Source: Nomia melanderi (taxonomy: Eukaryota; Arthropoda; Insecta; Hymenoptera; Halictidae). Taken from it: a stretch of DNA of 64,000 bases. A program made the translations under genes and the position numbers. The stretch is from the NCBI RefSeq assembly GCF_051020985.1, contig NC_135003.1, forward strand, positions 10,657,501 through 10,721,500. The letters run 5' to 3'. The stretch's first letter is position 1, and every line of letters begins with the position of its first letter. Shown in pieces: positions 27,730 to 38,760 of the stretch. Below the pieces are notes generated by a model. That model was given only the letters and a program-made list of their open reading frames with translations, had not been told where the DNA came from and made no database searches.

Positions 27730-30503
27730 ACATTACTGTAAGAATGATATATTTATTTATATACAAAACTTCTCAGTTAACAAAATATATAAAATAAAGA
27801 CAGACAGGCCGGAAATAATCTGAAAAAACGCGAGTCGTACGGTTTCACTTCTACTAAAATTCATCTCCCGCTGAATATCCTGTACAAAATTCCACAACAC
27901 GACTCTCTTTCTTCTCGGACCCTCGATTCCGATCCGCTGCAAGATTCAATGTCCGATCACCTTGAATTGATTTCCGGATACCGCGGGGACGACTGGCGAC
28001 CACTCGGCGGCGAAGAATCTTCCGAATCGAATAGGAGGAATATATATCGAATCAGATCCGACGCAAATGTACCCGAGAACGGTCGGGTACCGGTGACGTC
28101 TCGGTCAAGAGACGCGTCAAGAAACCGTGGCTGCGCTTCCGGTCGCGCGGCGCGACCGTTGAACGCTCGTCTTGCATGTGAAAGAGAGTGTCAACGCGTG
28201 GCAAGAATTAACTCTATACAATTAAATAAAAAATAAATAATCGCAGGCACGCCGCCGCGTGTGGCGGCCGCTCGGACAACGTTACACGTAAAAAACTGTA
28301 CAGAATATTACAAAGAACCGCGTGTGTCGGTACGCGCGCGTAGAAACGTTGATCGATCGTCGAAGTCGACGCACTCGTCGTTCCTTTCCCGTCTGTCACT
28401 AGCGCGCGCGCGAGGATCGACCAACGTTTGCACGGTGTCTCCGTTTCGAAAACGCATTTATCCGTAGCTCTAATAGTAACAGAATATACAGACTTCCGGC
28501 GGGAAGGCCAAGCGAGACGTGTTTGCGACGCTACGGAGCAGCTCCGTTGTAAAAATAATGAAACGAAAGGTTCTAACAAGCGGATGGAGCGCGCGTATCG
28601 GCGACGAGGAACGTCGCGAGACTTTTGATTCGCTTGGTCCTCCCGGCCGGCCGGTGAAATAAACAGCCAACAATATAAATTCTTTCGAGCACGGCGTCTC
28701 CAAAATATAATATAAATCCCACTCGATCGACAGGATCCCGCGTCGGTTCGTTCTTTCCCGTGGATATCTTTCGTTCGAGATCGTTAACTGCTAAAGAAAG
28801 AAAGTGGCCAACAACCAACCGGAATGATCCGCGAGCTACGTTCTTATCTCGGAACGACGGGGTCGTCGGAGGTGGCCCCGCCGATCTGCCTAAATAGACT
28901 AGAAACTTGTGTTTTCTTGTACCGTCGCTCTAGATAGAACGCTGATGTCAACTCTGAGAACGAAGCTTAACTTAAGAAAAAAAAAAAACTTACTCGTTAA
29001 AGCGTATGTAAGCGGTATACATACAAGGAGTTCCATCGCTGAAATTCGCATATCATATTCCGCGCGATACAATATGCGCGCTTAACGTCTTCGACGCGTG
29101 CAGACGGACGAAAATAAAACGGTGGTCTAGCTGCGCCGTGGACCGAGATTCCTGGCTTTCCATAGAAACGTTGTCTCCTTTGATCGATGTCGTTACATCG
29201 ATAGTCGACGCTGTTCCTCGATAGAATTTCGGAATGGCTCTCGAATTATTTCGATAGAATTAGAAAAGTATTCGCGTGTCGATATGGGTCAACGGTTCTT
29301 CAATTTCATTCGGGTATTGCTACACATGCTAGACACTGGCGACACCATCTATAATACATCGACCGTCGCACTCAGTTCCGCTCGTCTTTTCAAGACGAGC
29401 ACATTTACGTAGGGCTGTAGGGACGAGGTGGAAGCTTAGCTTCTAGACGAGGGGATTGACCGCTGTTTGAAAAGTGGATATTGTCCCGCGCACGTCCTAA
29501 AGCGCTAATTACGAAAAATTATGAACCGTGGATTAACACTAATGCCCAAGTTAGGACGTCGCTCGAAGATAGACGTTTTAGAGAATATAGAATATATTTT
29601 TCTGTTGGGAAAATATTGAAAATGAATTCATGCAGCTATAATAACGTAAAATAACAAGTAAAATGTTACGAGCTATCGAGAAAACGTTGCAAATATACCA
29701 TCTTGATACAAAGAAAGCAAACAGTTCTAAATTCAGATATCGTTAATCCGCGATTCATAATTTTTCCCAATTAACGATACAGCGCGAGCGTGGAATAGCA
29801 CCCAATCGAATCTAGACATTAATCTTAAAACCCATTCCTCTCAAACAACAGTCATCCCCAGAGGCATTTATGCCTTCATCCCCACATCCATAAACGAATC
29901 AAATCGATCCTAGTCTTCCGTAAAAACCCAGGTGTTCGTAACCGAAAGATATCCAACGATCGTCCTGTACGAGCACGCGATACATCATAACAATAGCGCA
30001 CGAGCAGAGATCGCGAGAAGGGAGGGTCGATCGTCGAGCGAGGACAGCATGGACGATCCCGATCACCGACGAACGTTCCACGCGAGGGGTAAAATCTGTT
30101 TGGCAAACCCATCGTTCAACGAATTCCATTCGCTCTACGCGGACATGCGAACCCGTTAAAAATATGTCTCGTTCACCCTTAGTTCCATCGGAATCGGTAC
30201 CTTTACTAAAAGCCGCAAAAGAATAAGAATATCGCGCAAGCACTATATGTAATCGAATCACCCGATAAAAGAGACTGAAGATGAGACGCGTCCACCTTGT
30301 CCTCGATCAACATCCGACAGAACGACAATAGTATCATTATTTAGCCTAAGTGACGCGTCAGAGTGTTGCACGCCGGCACGTACTTACATGCGATCAACTC
30401 CCCCGAGATCCAGCGCGATCAACGAGAGGATAAAATGGCCGTCCTAGACGAACAAGATCGATCGATCCGTCGGTCGATCGGTGCCGAACGGACGGGCCAC
30501 TGT
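27730..30503 (-). other. Candidate 3' untranslated region of the monooxygenase gene
   Basis: No good AATAAA signal was noticed on the minus strand between the stop codon at 30504 and the one at 27752-27757. If that signal is used, the 3' UTR would be about 2.75 kb. The stretch is CpG-rich and has no exon-like frame. It has an A-run on the plus strand at 28977-28988 (a T-run in the transcript). This is inference; transcript data are needed to fix the end. Confidence 0.35.
27752..27757 (-). terminator. Candidate polyadenylation signal AATAAA
   Basis: On the minus strand the sequence TGTATATAAATAAATATATC carries AATAAA. It is followed about 25-30 bases later by a GT-rich stretch (GTAATGTGTGC), a normal arrangement for cleavage and polyadenylation. 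TGTATATA just upstream also matches the Pumilio-type TGTANATA motif, which is common in 3' UTRs. The motif lies in AT-rich sequence, so chance occurrence is possible. Confidence 0.4.
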
Positions 30504-30975
30504 TCACCTGAACGCGGCGCCGGTGATCATCGTCGCCGCGGCGAGCATCAGCGGCAACGATACCGATCTGACGGAGGAACTTCCGGCGGAGGGCCCGTCG
30601 CTGCTGCGGGACACTTTGTTGCGCACCAATTGTCCCCGTTCGACTGCGTTCGTCTCGTCGCTGTCCGGATCGACGGGCGCCCCGATGTCACCGTCTTCGC
30701 TCAGCAGCATCGACAGCTTGTTCCTGAGCGGCTTCTTCAAGCACGGCAGGCTAGTCTCCTCGTAGGGCCTCAAGATGCGCGGATAATGCACCTCAAGGTT
30801 GTCGGTGCCCGGCAACGGACCCTTGCTAGTCGAACAGAGCGGCTTGAACGTGCCGGTCCGCGTCGTCTCCTGGAACGTCTGGAAGTTTTCTTTCCAGTCG
30901 TAGCTCACTAGACGCTCCTCCAGCGTCATACCCTCTAGCTCCTGTGGTTCTTGGATCTGCACTGGATTGGAACCC
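30504..30975 (-). CDS. olf413: MOXD1 homolog 2-like copper monooxygenase, terminal coding exon with hydrophobic tail
   Basis: The last coding exon starts after the acceptor atctcgttccag and ends at TGA 30504-30506. Its first base completes codon 368 (CA+G, Gln). It encodes residues 369-524. The segment LVSYDWKENFQTFQETTRTGTF resembles the C-terminal helix region that follows the copper core in DBH relatives. Two cysteines (415 and 446) follow. Residues about 459-505 are acidic and then Ser/Gly-rich (DGPSAGSSS). The chain ends SLPLMLAAATMITGAAFR, a hydrophobic stretch of about 16 residues that ends almost at the C-terminus. That pattern (small residues, spacer, terminal hydrophobic tail) fits a GPI-anchor signal, with Ser500-Ser502 as possible attachment site; a short membrane anchor is the alternative. 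The strand-opposite open frame over the same bases is a shadow. Confidence 0.9.
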
Positions 30976-32085
30976 CTGGAACGAGATATGAAGGGAACGT
31001 GAAGTTCTCCGTTCTTCATTTGAGCCTTCGGATCGTACGCGATATTTTAAAACAGGAATCGTTTCTAGAACTTGCGTCTCGCAAATTGGAGGACTGAAGT
31101 CCTTTCTATTTATTTGAATTTTTCGAATTCAGATGGTGTACAATGGTTGGCAAGCGATACGAGACAAACAGATTTGAAATAAATGCTTAAGAGAACAACT
31201 AATCTTCAGAAGCTCTTTTGATATAGATAAAAGCACCGGAGAAGTTCTATCATCCGAAAACTCGTTGAATCCAATGCATTCGTCTTCCGATCAATTCGCG
31301 CCCTCGTGTCTCTATCGTGTTTCAATTAACAATACCGCGCAACGGCCGGGTATCGCGTAACGCATGCCCAAGTAAAACGGATCGAATAACACCGAATTGA
31401 AACATCCAACCGAGTACATTCCCAGTTGACCAGTCGTTCATAATTCATGGAACGATCTCACGAGCTCCGTATTATGAACAACTATCCGAATAACAATGGA
31501 CCGGGGCCGCCGTATAGCTTCTACGTCCCTCACAGATCTCCCAGTTAACAAGCCAACTGGCAACGACCTGCCGATATATTAGCGCTGGTAATAACAGTAA
31601 TTCAGCCGGGGCATTGAATGCAGTTGTGTGTCTGTACGGTGTGCGCGTGTATTTAGCGAAACAGGACGCTTGTTGCATTAAAGTTCGTGACACGTCGCGC
31701 GAGGCGTCTTCGTGACACACGTAATGTTACGTAACGCGGCGAACGATACGTCCGGCGCAGCGCGCGGACCACAGCCGCGCTCGTTTCCTAATGGTGGGTG
31801 TCGCGACAGGTCGTGATGCGCGGCCGATCGCGCACCCCTAATTGCCAATTTAAAGTAATCAGAATAAAAGGAGCTGGCGTCTGGCTGGCTGCGCGCAGAA
31901 ACGGCGCCCGGTTTCGATCATTAGCGCGGCATCGACACGTCGACCGTGTAAATTAATATCAAACGGACTTTGTACTCGGACGATGCTGCCACAGTATTAA
32001 TGGCCGGTCATTATTTCGTGAAACGGGGACAAGACACTTTGGACGGGCTGCTCCGCGGAGCGTTTCGATGAGGATGTATACTCAC
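30976..32085 (-). other. Intron between visible exons 5 and 6 (phase 2)
   Basis: This 1,110-base intron begins GTGAGT and ends with CAG on the minus strand. Reading through the donor would hit an in-frame TGA at once (CAG TGA), so the splice is required. I see no gene or repeat inside it. Confidence 0.88.
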
Positions 32086-32279
32086 TGCATCAGCTTCTGG
32101 ATCCCAAGGCTCTGCAGAACCGTCGGCAGCGAAGGCAGCGAGTAGCAGAGCGAGAGCTCGATGCGAGGATAATATAGGGTGGACACTAGGCATGTCTCCT
32201 CGCGCGTCGTCAAACCGCCCAGCGTGATCGCTTGCCTCGACTCGGACGAGTACATGCACTCGGCCACGAGGTGATCGGC
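32086..32279 (-). CDS. olf413: MOXD1 homolog 2-like copper monooxygenase, exon 5 of 6 visible (CuM methionine position is Thr)
   Basis: This 194-base exon encodes residues 304-367 plus two bases of codon 368: ADHLVAECMYSSESRQAITL, then GGLTTREETCLVSTLYYPRI, then ELSLCYSLPSLPTVLQSLGI and QKLM. The acceptor is gatcatttcag and the donor gtgagt, leaving phase 2. It completes the second copper domain. It aligns without gaps to the DBH block 'LVTTC.Y......A..GG....EEMCVNY..YYP...L..C'. The methionine of EEMC, the known third CuM ligand in DBH and in peptidylglycine monooxygenase, is Thr332 here (codon ACA, followed by Cys333). The cysteines 311, 333 and 348 are kept. The upstream junction YP-ADHLVAEC equals the family's 'LPGDELVTTC'. 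Confidence 0.92.
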
Positions 32280-32618
32280 CTGAAATGATCAATTAACTGT
32301 TCCTTATTGCGTGATCTCTCGTGAATCGAATGATTCAACGTTCGTTCTTGTCTCGTCTAAGACGGGACATTTAAATAGCTTTCTTTAGTTTCTTCGATTC
32401 TTAGAAGATGGCACGTAACGTTTCATTGGAATTATTCAAGCTCGACAAACTACAAGAAAATTGTGGCAATTCAACGTTCATATTTCCGCAGCCGTTGAGT
32501 AAATGTGTACAAATGAATTCCTTATCAGGTTGGTTTCGGCGCGGCGTCATTAAATTACCATCTAATGAAATACAGGAGGCACGACGTGGCCACGAAACCA
32601 CCGTGCCGCGCCACTCAC
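32280..32618 (-). other. Intron between visible exons 4 and 5 (phase 0)
   Basis: This is the shortest intron of the gene, 339 bases, with GTGAGT at the donor and TTTCAG at the acceptor. Removing it restores VYP-ADHLVAEC, the expected family sequence. No other feature is visible. Confidence 0.92.
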
Positions 32619-33071
32619 CGGATAGACCCTGACGGGCTTCTGCAGCTTCCGATACTCCTGATAGCTGGGATCGTAATTGGTGTCAGACGCAATGGGTGGC
32701 AGTTCCTCTCCGGACCTTATCTGACGCAATCGGACCTTCCTGCCGAGTTGATGAGTATGCATGACGACGGCGAATATGTTGATGCCGTTGTTGGGAATGG
32801 TCTGCCTGGTACAGTCCGAGATGCAATGACCTTCGGAGACCACTTCTGGCTGGCCTGGCGGTATGAGGTGCCGCCAGTTCGGGTCGATGCCGACGCTGAG
32901 GATCCCGGCATCGTGAGTGCGCAGCCGGTCCGTGTAATGCAGACGCAGGCCGGAGCTGTCGGTGATGAACGCGTCCATCTGCGGATTCGTGTAATGCGTT
33001 TCCAGCATGTAATAACGCGGACCGGCGTGCGGGTCCAACGGGTAACCGGCCTCCTGCGGATAATTGAACCC
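32619..33071 (-). CDS. olf413: MOXD1 homolog 2-like copper monooxygenase, exon 4 of 6 visible (catalytic core, both copper sites)
   Basis: The largest exon (453 bases, phase 0 at both ends) gives residues 153-303, from GFNYPQEAGYPLDPHAG to KPVRVYP. The acceptor is gcttctag and the donor gtgagt. His178 in LETHYTNP is the third CuH ligand. His257 and His259 in VVMHTHQLGRKVRLRQIR are the two histidine ligands of CuM (CuB). The C-terminal part, ELPPIASDTNYDPSYQEYR, matches the family's '..I..D..Y...FQE.R.L' block, and EGHCISDC matches the 'G.C...C' disulphide region. HTHQLGRK is the form I associate with the insect MOXD1 homolog 2 group; tyramine beta-hydroxylase and DBH carry HTHLTG. Family enzymes hydroxylate benzylic or similar carbons using two copper ions, O2 and ascorbate in the secretory pathway; the substrate of this subgroup is not established here. 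Confidence 0.95.
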
Positions 33072-34890
33072 CTAGAAGCAAAAAAGAATCCCACGTGGAA
33101 AAAAGGATTATACGGCCAGCCTGGGAGATCGTGCGGATCATGGTAATTGGATCATGCTCTTTTTTATACGCTTTTCCGTTGAAACGTTTGCGAACTGTAC
33201 GGAAATAGAGCAGTGCAACGAACGCATTCGAATGGGAAAGTATTTGACTTTTAATAAGTAGGCGAGCTAGTCGCTTTGGATATATTGATTACGTTCGTGT
33301 CAAGAAAATTTCGCTTTTGCGCAATTAATGTCGAACGGTGAAACTTATTGTCCTTACACGCATGGATCATTTAATGGTTAACTTTATCAATTGAGCTATT
33401 CGAGTAATCGATTGCCGTTAAGTATAGTGTTGCAACAATTGCAGCTTACACGGTACTCGTGAATGTATTGCACGTTAGATCTTTTATTCGTTAACTAGAT
33501 ACTAGCATGTTGGAGTAAAAATTCGAATAAAAACGTTATCACACAAGATCAGCTGAACGAGTGTCTACCGACTGAAACGAAAGGACAAAAATATCTCGGA
33601 CAGAGAAGGATTGATTGTCCTATGAAATCATGGAAAATTGTCGTCGTGTCAGACGACAAACTACGATCAGAGTTAATCGTTGAAAATATTGTAGTCGCAG
33701 ATGCTGTAATTGCCGTCGCAAATCATGCTTCAGATAGGATCGAGATACGAATCAGTCACAGGAGTAATTACGCGAGGATAAATCACTGTCCGCGAATGTT
33801 AATCCGTCGTCATGGGACGCGGGTAAGAGACACGGGCAAGGACGGTCTGAAGTGGGGGAGGGGGCTGTGCATCGCGGTAATTCTGGGTTTTGTGTAATGC
33901 ATACCAATGGGAAAGCGCGGACGCGCCGCAAACTCGTTTCTTCGCAGTCGTCGGGAAACACGAGCCACGAAGACCGATCGTGCGAACCTGTTCACCGATT
34001 TCACACGCCATGCCATAAGGTTACGCAGATGTCATAGATGTATACTTTGCCAATATTAATTTAATCAACGTTCGATAACTTGAAATTAATTATTATATAA
34101 TCATAAACCGCAGCAAACTAGCTATCGGTTAACGTTGATACTGCTTAAAGTTCGTTGATGCTATTTTGATTGTCGAGAATTTAAGAATATTTTGACACTT
34201 TGAAATTTATTGTTAGAGAATTCTATGTTTAATATTGTCGGAGGAAGATTCTCATGGATTGAAACAGTATCTGTGAAATCTGAGTTGGCGACACACCGAT
34301 GTAATACAATCACAGTGCGATTTAATTGATCGCGAAAAGTATCACCCACCGATCCATATAAAAGTAAGTGGAAAATTCTCGATTTCGCGTGATTAAAATG
34401 ACGCACACCGTTGCAAAGATTACATTCGCGACGATTACGCGCCGAATCAATTCGATAAATTTTAATTAACCTACATCGCGGACTACTTGAAATCCGAGCG
34501 CGAATTCGATTCACGGTACGCTTCGTATGAAATTCGTTCGGTTCGATATAAACTGTAATAACGAAAACGCTCCAACTGGATGTAATATATTCTGTTGTTC
34601 ATTCGTTGATGTAATGGTCATACGAACCCTCTTACGGATTCATTGTAACGGTTGGCTAAGTCCGATGGTAATCGAGACCGTGTTTTATTAAAAAATGAAA
34701 GACAAAAAGTTAAATAAATTAAACGCTTTAACGTTAAAATATGAAAAAAAAAACAGTTTGACTCGCGAACATATAAATCGTAAATTATTCTAAATCAATG
34801 CAATTTTAAAAAATGAAAATGAAAATTATTATTTCACTTAATTTCATATTTAATTGCTAGTAGTTCATTCGAATAGATTATTTAACATAC
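33072..34890 (-). other. Intron between visible exons 3 and 4 (phase 0)
   Basis: An intron of 1,819 bases with GTATGT donor and a T-rich tract before CTAG at the acceptor. It is AT-rich; no exon-like frame or repeat stands out. Confidence 0.9.
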
Positions 34891-35064
34891 CTCGGAGCCG
34901 AGACTCCAAATGGCCGCGATTGTGTTGCACTGGAAGGCCGGCTGATAGCAAACGCCACCGGTCGTCTTCGCAGCGGTTTCTAGTGCTGTCTGGTTTCCAC
35001 GACACTCGTATAGTGTCATATGATGCAGGAAATGGTGGCTTCCGGGTTGTATTACCGGCTCGTA
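34891..35064 (-). CDS. olf413: MOXD1 homolog 2-like copper monooxygenase, exon 3 of 6 visible (CuH site HHM)
   Basis: A 174-base phase-0 exon gives residues 95-152, YEPVIQPGSHHFLHHMTLYEC...AAIWSLGSE. It is bounded by acceptor ttaattttgcag and donor gtatgt. His108 and His109 in LHHMTLYEC are the first two histidine ligands of the CuH (CuA) copper, matching the family motif HHM. Cys115, Cys133 and Cys140 correspond to conserved disulphide cysteines. The exon ends in WSLGSE, which continues as GFNYP in the next exon, equivalent to WAVGGEGF.YP in dopamine beta-hydroxylase. Asn118-Gln-Thr is a sequon. The three histidines preceding the LHHM motif and the three-residue GSH spacer are ordinary variation as far as I can judge. 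Confidence 0.9.
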
Positions 35065-37095
35065 CTGCAAAATTAAACGGAAAATTAAATTTGACAATTG
35101 TGAGGAGATAAATCTTCGCTGTTCTATATTTTATACGATGCCTAAACTGCTAAGTACGAAAGTTTGATCTTTGATCCACGCTACGAATAACCAACCTGCT
35201 CGAAACAACGCTGAATCTAAAACACGAGAGACGTGCAGTTCTTCCACAGAGGTTCGATTCAATCGCGTGTATTGAATCGAGAATCATGCGACAGAAATGC
35301 CGTACGTGTAAGTGACTATAACGACGGATAAATTTCGAATAGCGAAGTTATCGGCATCTGGGAGCTAATCTCCTCTCCTCGAGTACTGCCCGCAAGAGAG
35401 TGCAATGCAATCCCGTCACGTAACGTGGTCACGTTCGATTGACTTCGAGATGCTGTTAGTTCGATGGCGAATAGATACAAACTGTGTCGATCCTGCAGCC
35501 ATTGTCGACTGGCCAGAAAATTATTCCAGATACCCCATTCTGTCGTTGTGAACAGTGTCAAGGGGAAAACTCTGAATCTATTGTACTCAATTCGACGTAT
35601 CCTTCTTTCTATTCTAACAATTCTTTTTATCACGTTACAGATTTCAAACTTTGCAACTATAAAAACCATAGATATTTTCGAAGAATTCATGCACTCTTCC
35701 CTATTCATTCTGCAAACTATAACACTTCGACTACGATCTCTATTTCTTAATAACAACTCCAGTCAACTGAAATAAATCATTCTTAAATAGAATACCCGCG
35801 AATGTCTAATAAATCGCTTGAACGATCCACTTGAAACTTTATCAACGAGATCCATGACGTTTCTCGACGCGGTAGCCGTTATTAGAATTCAACGGTTCCT
35901 TCGATGACTTCGCGATCGATTGTTAAGTGGGAATAGAAATCGGTTCCCCTGTGCGTAGTCAATAAACCGATCCCGCGATTTCGTTTCATCTGGGTCGCTG
36001 GAACCGCGGGCCACGCGCGATGGAGCTCGGCCGACCGGGTAAACTTCTGGAATCGAAACGACTCGAACACGAGTAAAAATAACGCGATCGGCCATTAAAG
36101 CCGGAATTCGCGGAGATCCGTCGTATAGACGACGGCAAAAGTTTCATGAAGCATTCTCGGTAATCGAACCGGGGGCCACGTTAACCGTAAACGCGAGTCG
36201 GAATACGACCGCCCGACCTGCTTTCGGGAAACGAACTCGCGAGAGGATTTCCTCTTGAGGAAGCGAGATCCCACGCCGACGGGAATCTGTATCTACATTC
36301 CTGGTTTAATCAAGTCTCGAAGGTCTGGATGCGTAACACGCGACGGGAATGCCGAATAGCAGTCCCGAGTGAAAAATTCTGTGACATTTTGGTAGAACCC
36401 CTCCGAATGAAATTTGCATTGAGATTCATTAGAAATTTGGATTTTTCCCGTAATGTACAATGTAATACAATTTACGTACGCTTAACGATTTCTCCTGTAA
36501 TTTATTTAATTTCATCGTTTTAAGTGAAATGTGCTGAAAACTATTCATTTAACTTATTAAACCAATGAATCAGTTGGATTCTGAAACCAGTTATTACATA
36601 TTATTTAACGCTTTTCTAGAGGGAAAATATGAGAGAGGAATACAGTTAAATTTTAAGTTTAAGAAACTTTTCGTTTCGAGATTATAAGGCCAAGTCGAAC
36701 AGCGCAACTAAAATTTGTGACGAAATCTGGAGTTTAATTAAATCTCACTCTGCAGTGGCGGGTAGCGCTGCTTCAACTGAATGCAGATAGAGAGTGGAAG
36801 ACGACTTAGGTGGAGGTTTATCTATGGTGTAGTATTTCATGTGACTCTGATCTAAACAGTTCCTTGGAAGAGTTGCGTAGTACCCAGCGGAGATTCTTAG
36901 CTCTTTAAACAGTAATGATTCGCGTTTTGAGTCGAATTTGCAAATTGTTCTTGCGTAATTATTACTTTCTTAATATGTTATGCTTGGGCACTATCTTTTT
37001 TTTGACAAACAAAAATTGATCTCTTAATAAAATGTCACTGAATACGAATTCGAACCACTGTGCAAGGAAAAGTCGTACAGGTGTTTGAAACTCAC
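35065..37095 (-). other. Intron between visible exons 2 and 3 (phase 0)
   Basis: An intron of 2,031 bases with GTGAGT donor and AATTTTGCAG acceptor. It contains AT-rich sequence and a GC-richer patch near 35.9-36.3 kb, with no feature I can support. Confidence 0.88.
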
Positions 37096-37182
37096 CTTCA
37101 CAACATGGTGTTTGCGATGAATGTTCGGCATTTTGAGAACGCGGCACCAATGCAGCGTGTCCTTATCCATCGGCAAGTGGAC
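37096..37182 (-). CDS. olf413: MOXD1 homolog 2-like copper monooxygenase, exon 2 of 6 visible (start of catalytic core)
   Basis: An 87-base phase-0 exon gives residues 66-94, VHLPMDKDTLHWC...NIHRKHHVVK. It sits between the acceptor ttatgttgcag and the canonical donor gtgagt. It opens the PHM-like N-terminal copper domain. The family pattern 'V.LP..DT.YWC......L....HH.' is visible as VHLPMDKDTLHWC and KHHVV. Cys78 after Trp is the first conserved disulphide cysteine in family members. The following intron (35065-37095) joins it in frame to the exon with the HHM copper site, giving VVK-YEPVIQ, the expected 'KHHIIMYEP..' type junction. It is far too short to stand out as an ORF; it is supported by splice sites, phase and motif order. 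Confidence 0.88.
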
Positions 37183-38415
37183 CTGCAACATAATCGGTTA
37201 CTTAATTAACCAAACAATTTCACTTCAAACGAAAGGGAATATTCTCGATAATTAAGCAAAACTTCGACGCTACTCCTTCTCATTATTTATCGTTACACAT
37301 TTGTCCATTCCCGTTTTACAACCGTACATTCCTTCAGAAAGTATCTCAAAATTATTTAAACTCTCACAAAAGCACCAGTACCATTTCAATAAAATTTGAA
37401 CGAAAAATCTGTAGTGGATCGTTCTAATCAGTCCAGTACTCCCAATTTTAAGAACACTCCAATTAAGCTTCCCATCGATTTGACAGGGAGTGTCAAGTAT
37501 TTAGAACACTTATTTAATCCTCGGAGCAGTTCAGCGCTCCTAAAAAACTTTAGCCAGATCCTCGACAAACGAACAATTGCCATTTATATCATTTCCACGG
37601 TGTTTCCGTATCCCGGGGATTAATGTCTGAAAACTGTGTCAACGCGATCGATGGAAGGAAGATTGTAATTGACGCGTTCGGGGTGCAATCCCACGAAAAC
37701 GTGAAAGGGGCAGGATCTCTTTGAAACGTACAACCTACATTTTACCGTGTTTCGTCAAAGGAATCGACGTCGACCGGAAAAAAAAGGAGAACTCCGTTCC
37801 CGGTAATAACGAAGCATTTGCAAACGATTAAATGAAAGTATCCCGCGTATCGACCACCGTCGTGTTTATTTCGACGTCGAGGAGCATTCTTGTCGAATGC
37901 GAAAGGAAGGGGGGAAAAAATGAAAGAAAGACGAAGAGAAAGGTTGGTTCGGGCTGCAGCCGCCGCGGGGTCTTCGCGCGACCGAAGGAAGAGTCCCGAG
38001 AAAATTGCGATTCTTTTTTCGCGGCCGTGTTCACCGGCTGCCCTTAAGCACGGGCAACGCCGCCGGATTCTCCCACGCGGTTCTGCGAAATTATCGATGT
38101 CAAGATTACCGAGAAGGACGACTGCGTTTATTGTTTTGCGGTCGAATATGCTGAACGCCCACGGGCGACGACGGGGATTTTAGGCCCTTGCGAGCCTGTG
38201 TTTACGATTCCGTGGCTCCTGGACCGTGGCTAGCATCCCTCACGCGAACGAGATGCCCTCTAATGAAATTTTTACCGAAAATTCTCTAAATTCAACTTCG
38301 AAGTTATCCCAACGAATGTCTTGCAATTTTTACTTCGTAATATTTCTATACTATTGCACGTGTATCGGTGAACTGATAATAGCAGCGGGGTTAAAATAAC
38401 TCTTTGTAAGAATTA

Positions 38416-38442
38416 CTCCCTCTGTCCCGTAATAATAGCAGC
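38416..38442 (+). repeat. Left terminal inverted repeat of the mariner-type element
   Basis: Starts CTCCCTCTGTCCCG directly after the TA at 38414-38415. It matches the reverse complement of 38761-38787 at 22 of 27 positions. An additional internal copy of the CCCATAATAATAGTA core lies near 38462-38476 in the same orientation. Confidence 0.8.
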
Positions 38443-38574
38443 AGTTGATGAATTTAATTTATCCCATAATAATAGTAACAAAACAAAATAAGTATAGAAC
38501 GCAACATTTATTATCGAAAAACTAGATTAAGTTCAGATAGTTTCCGGATTTTTCAATAATTTCGTTATTGCATT

Positions 38575-38679
38575 TTAAAGGTATAGGTAGGATTCCTTGA
38601 CTGCGATGCTTTGCTTTCTCTCTATACAATCTTTCTTATTCTCTTCTGTAAGAAATGGTTTGATGGTGCTTGAAACTAG
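38575..38679 (-). pseudogene. Transposase remnant inside the mariner-type element
   Basis: A frame on the minus strand reads SSTIKPFLTEENKKDCIER and then runs to a stop at 38575-38577. The IKPxLTEENKK block resembles the linker between the helix-turn-helix and catalytic domains of mariner-like transposases, where family members have similar 'LKP.LTE.NK..RL.F' sequence. No catalytic DDE/D residues remain, and neither side of the block can be extended as a plausible protein. It is a decayed fragment without function. Confidence 0.55.
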
Positions 38680-38760
38680 TTTTATGGATTTCACTCTTTT
38701 TCAAAATTCAACATAACTTACAGCTGCATTCGTCCATAATTGCCGTTTAAATATTCACTT

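Noticed and set aside
30363..30911. 182-codon plus-strand frame
   Set aside because: Antisense shadow of the terminal coding exon; Arg/Gly-rich nonsense-like composition.
32565..33146. Plus-strand 193-codon frame and two other minus-strand frames over the catalytic exon
   Set aside because: They are shadows of the monooxygenase exon 32619-33071, whose frame carries all family motifs.
34504..35260. tRNA-like GGTTCGATTC words near the intron between exons 2 and 3
   Set aside because: No matching acceptor stem or A box; isolated words only.
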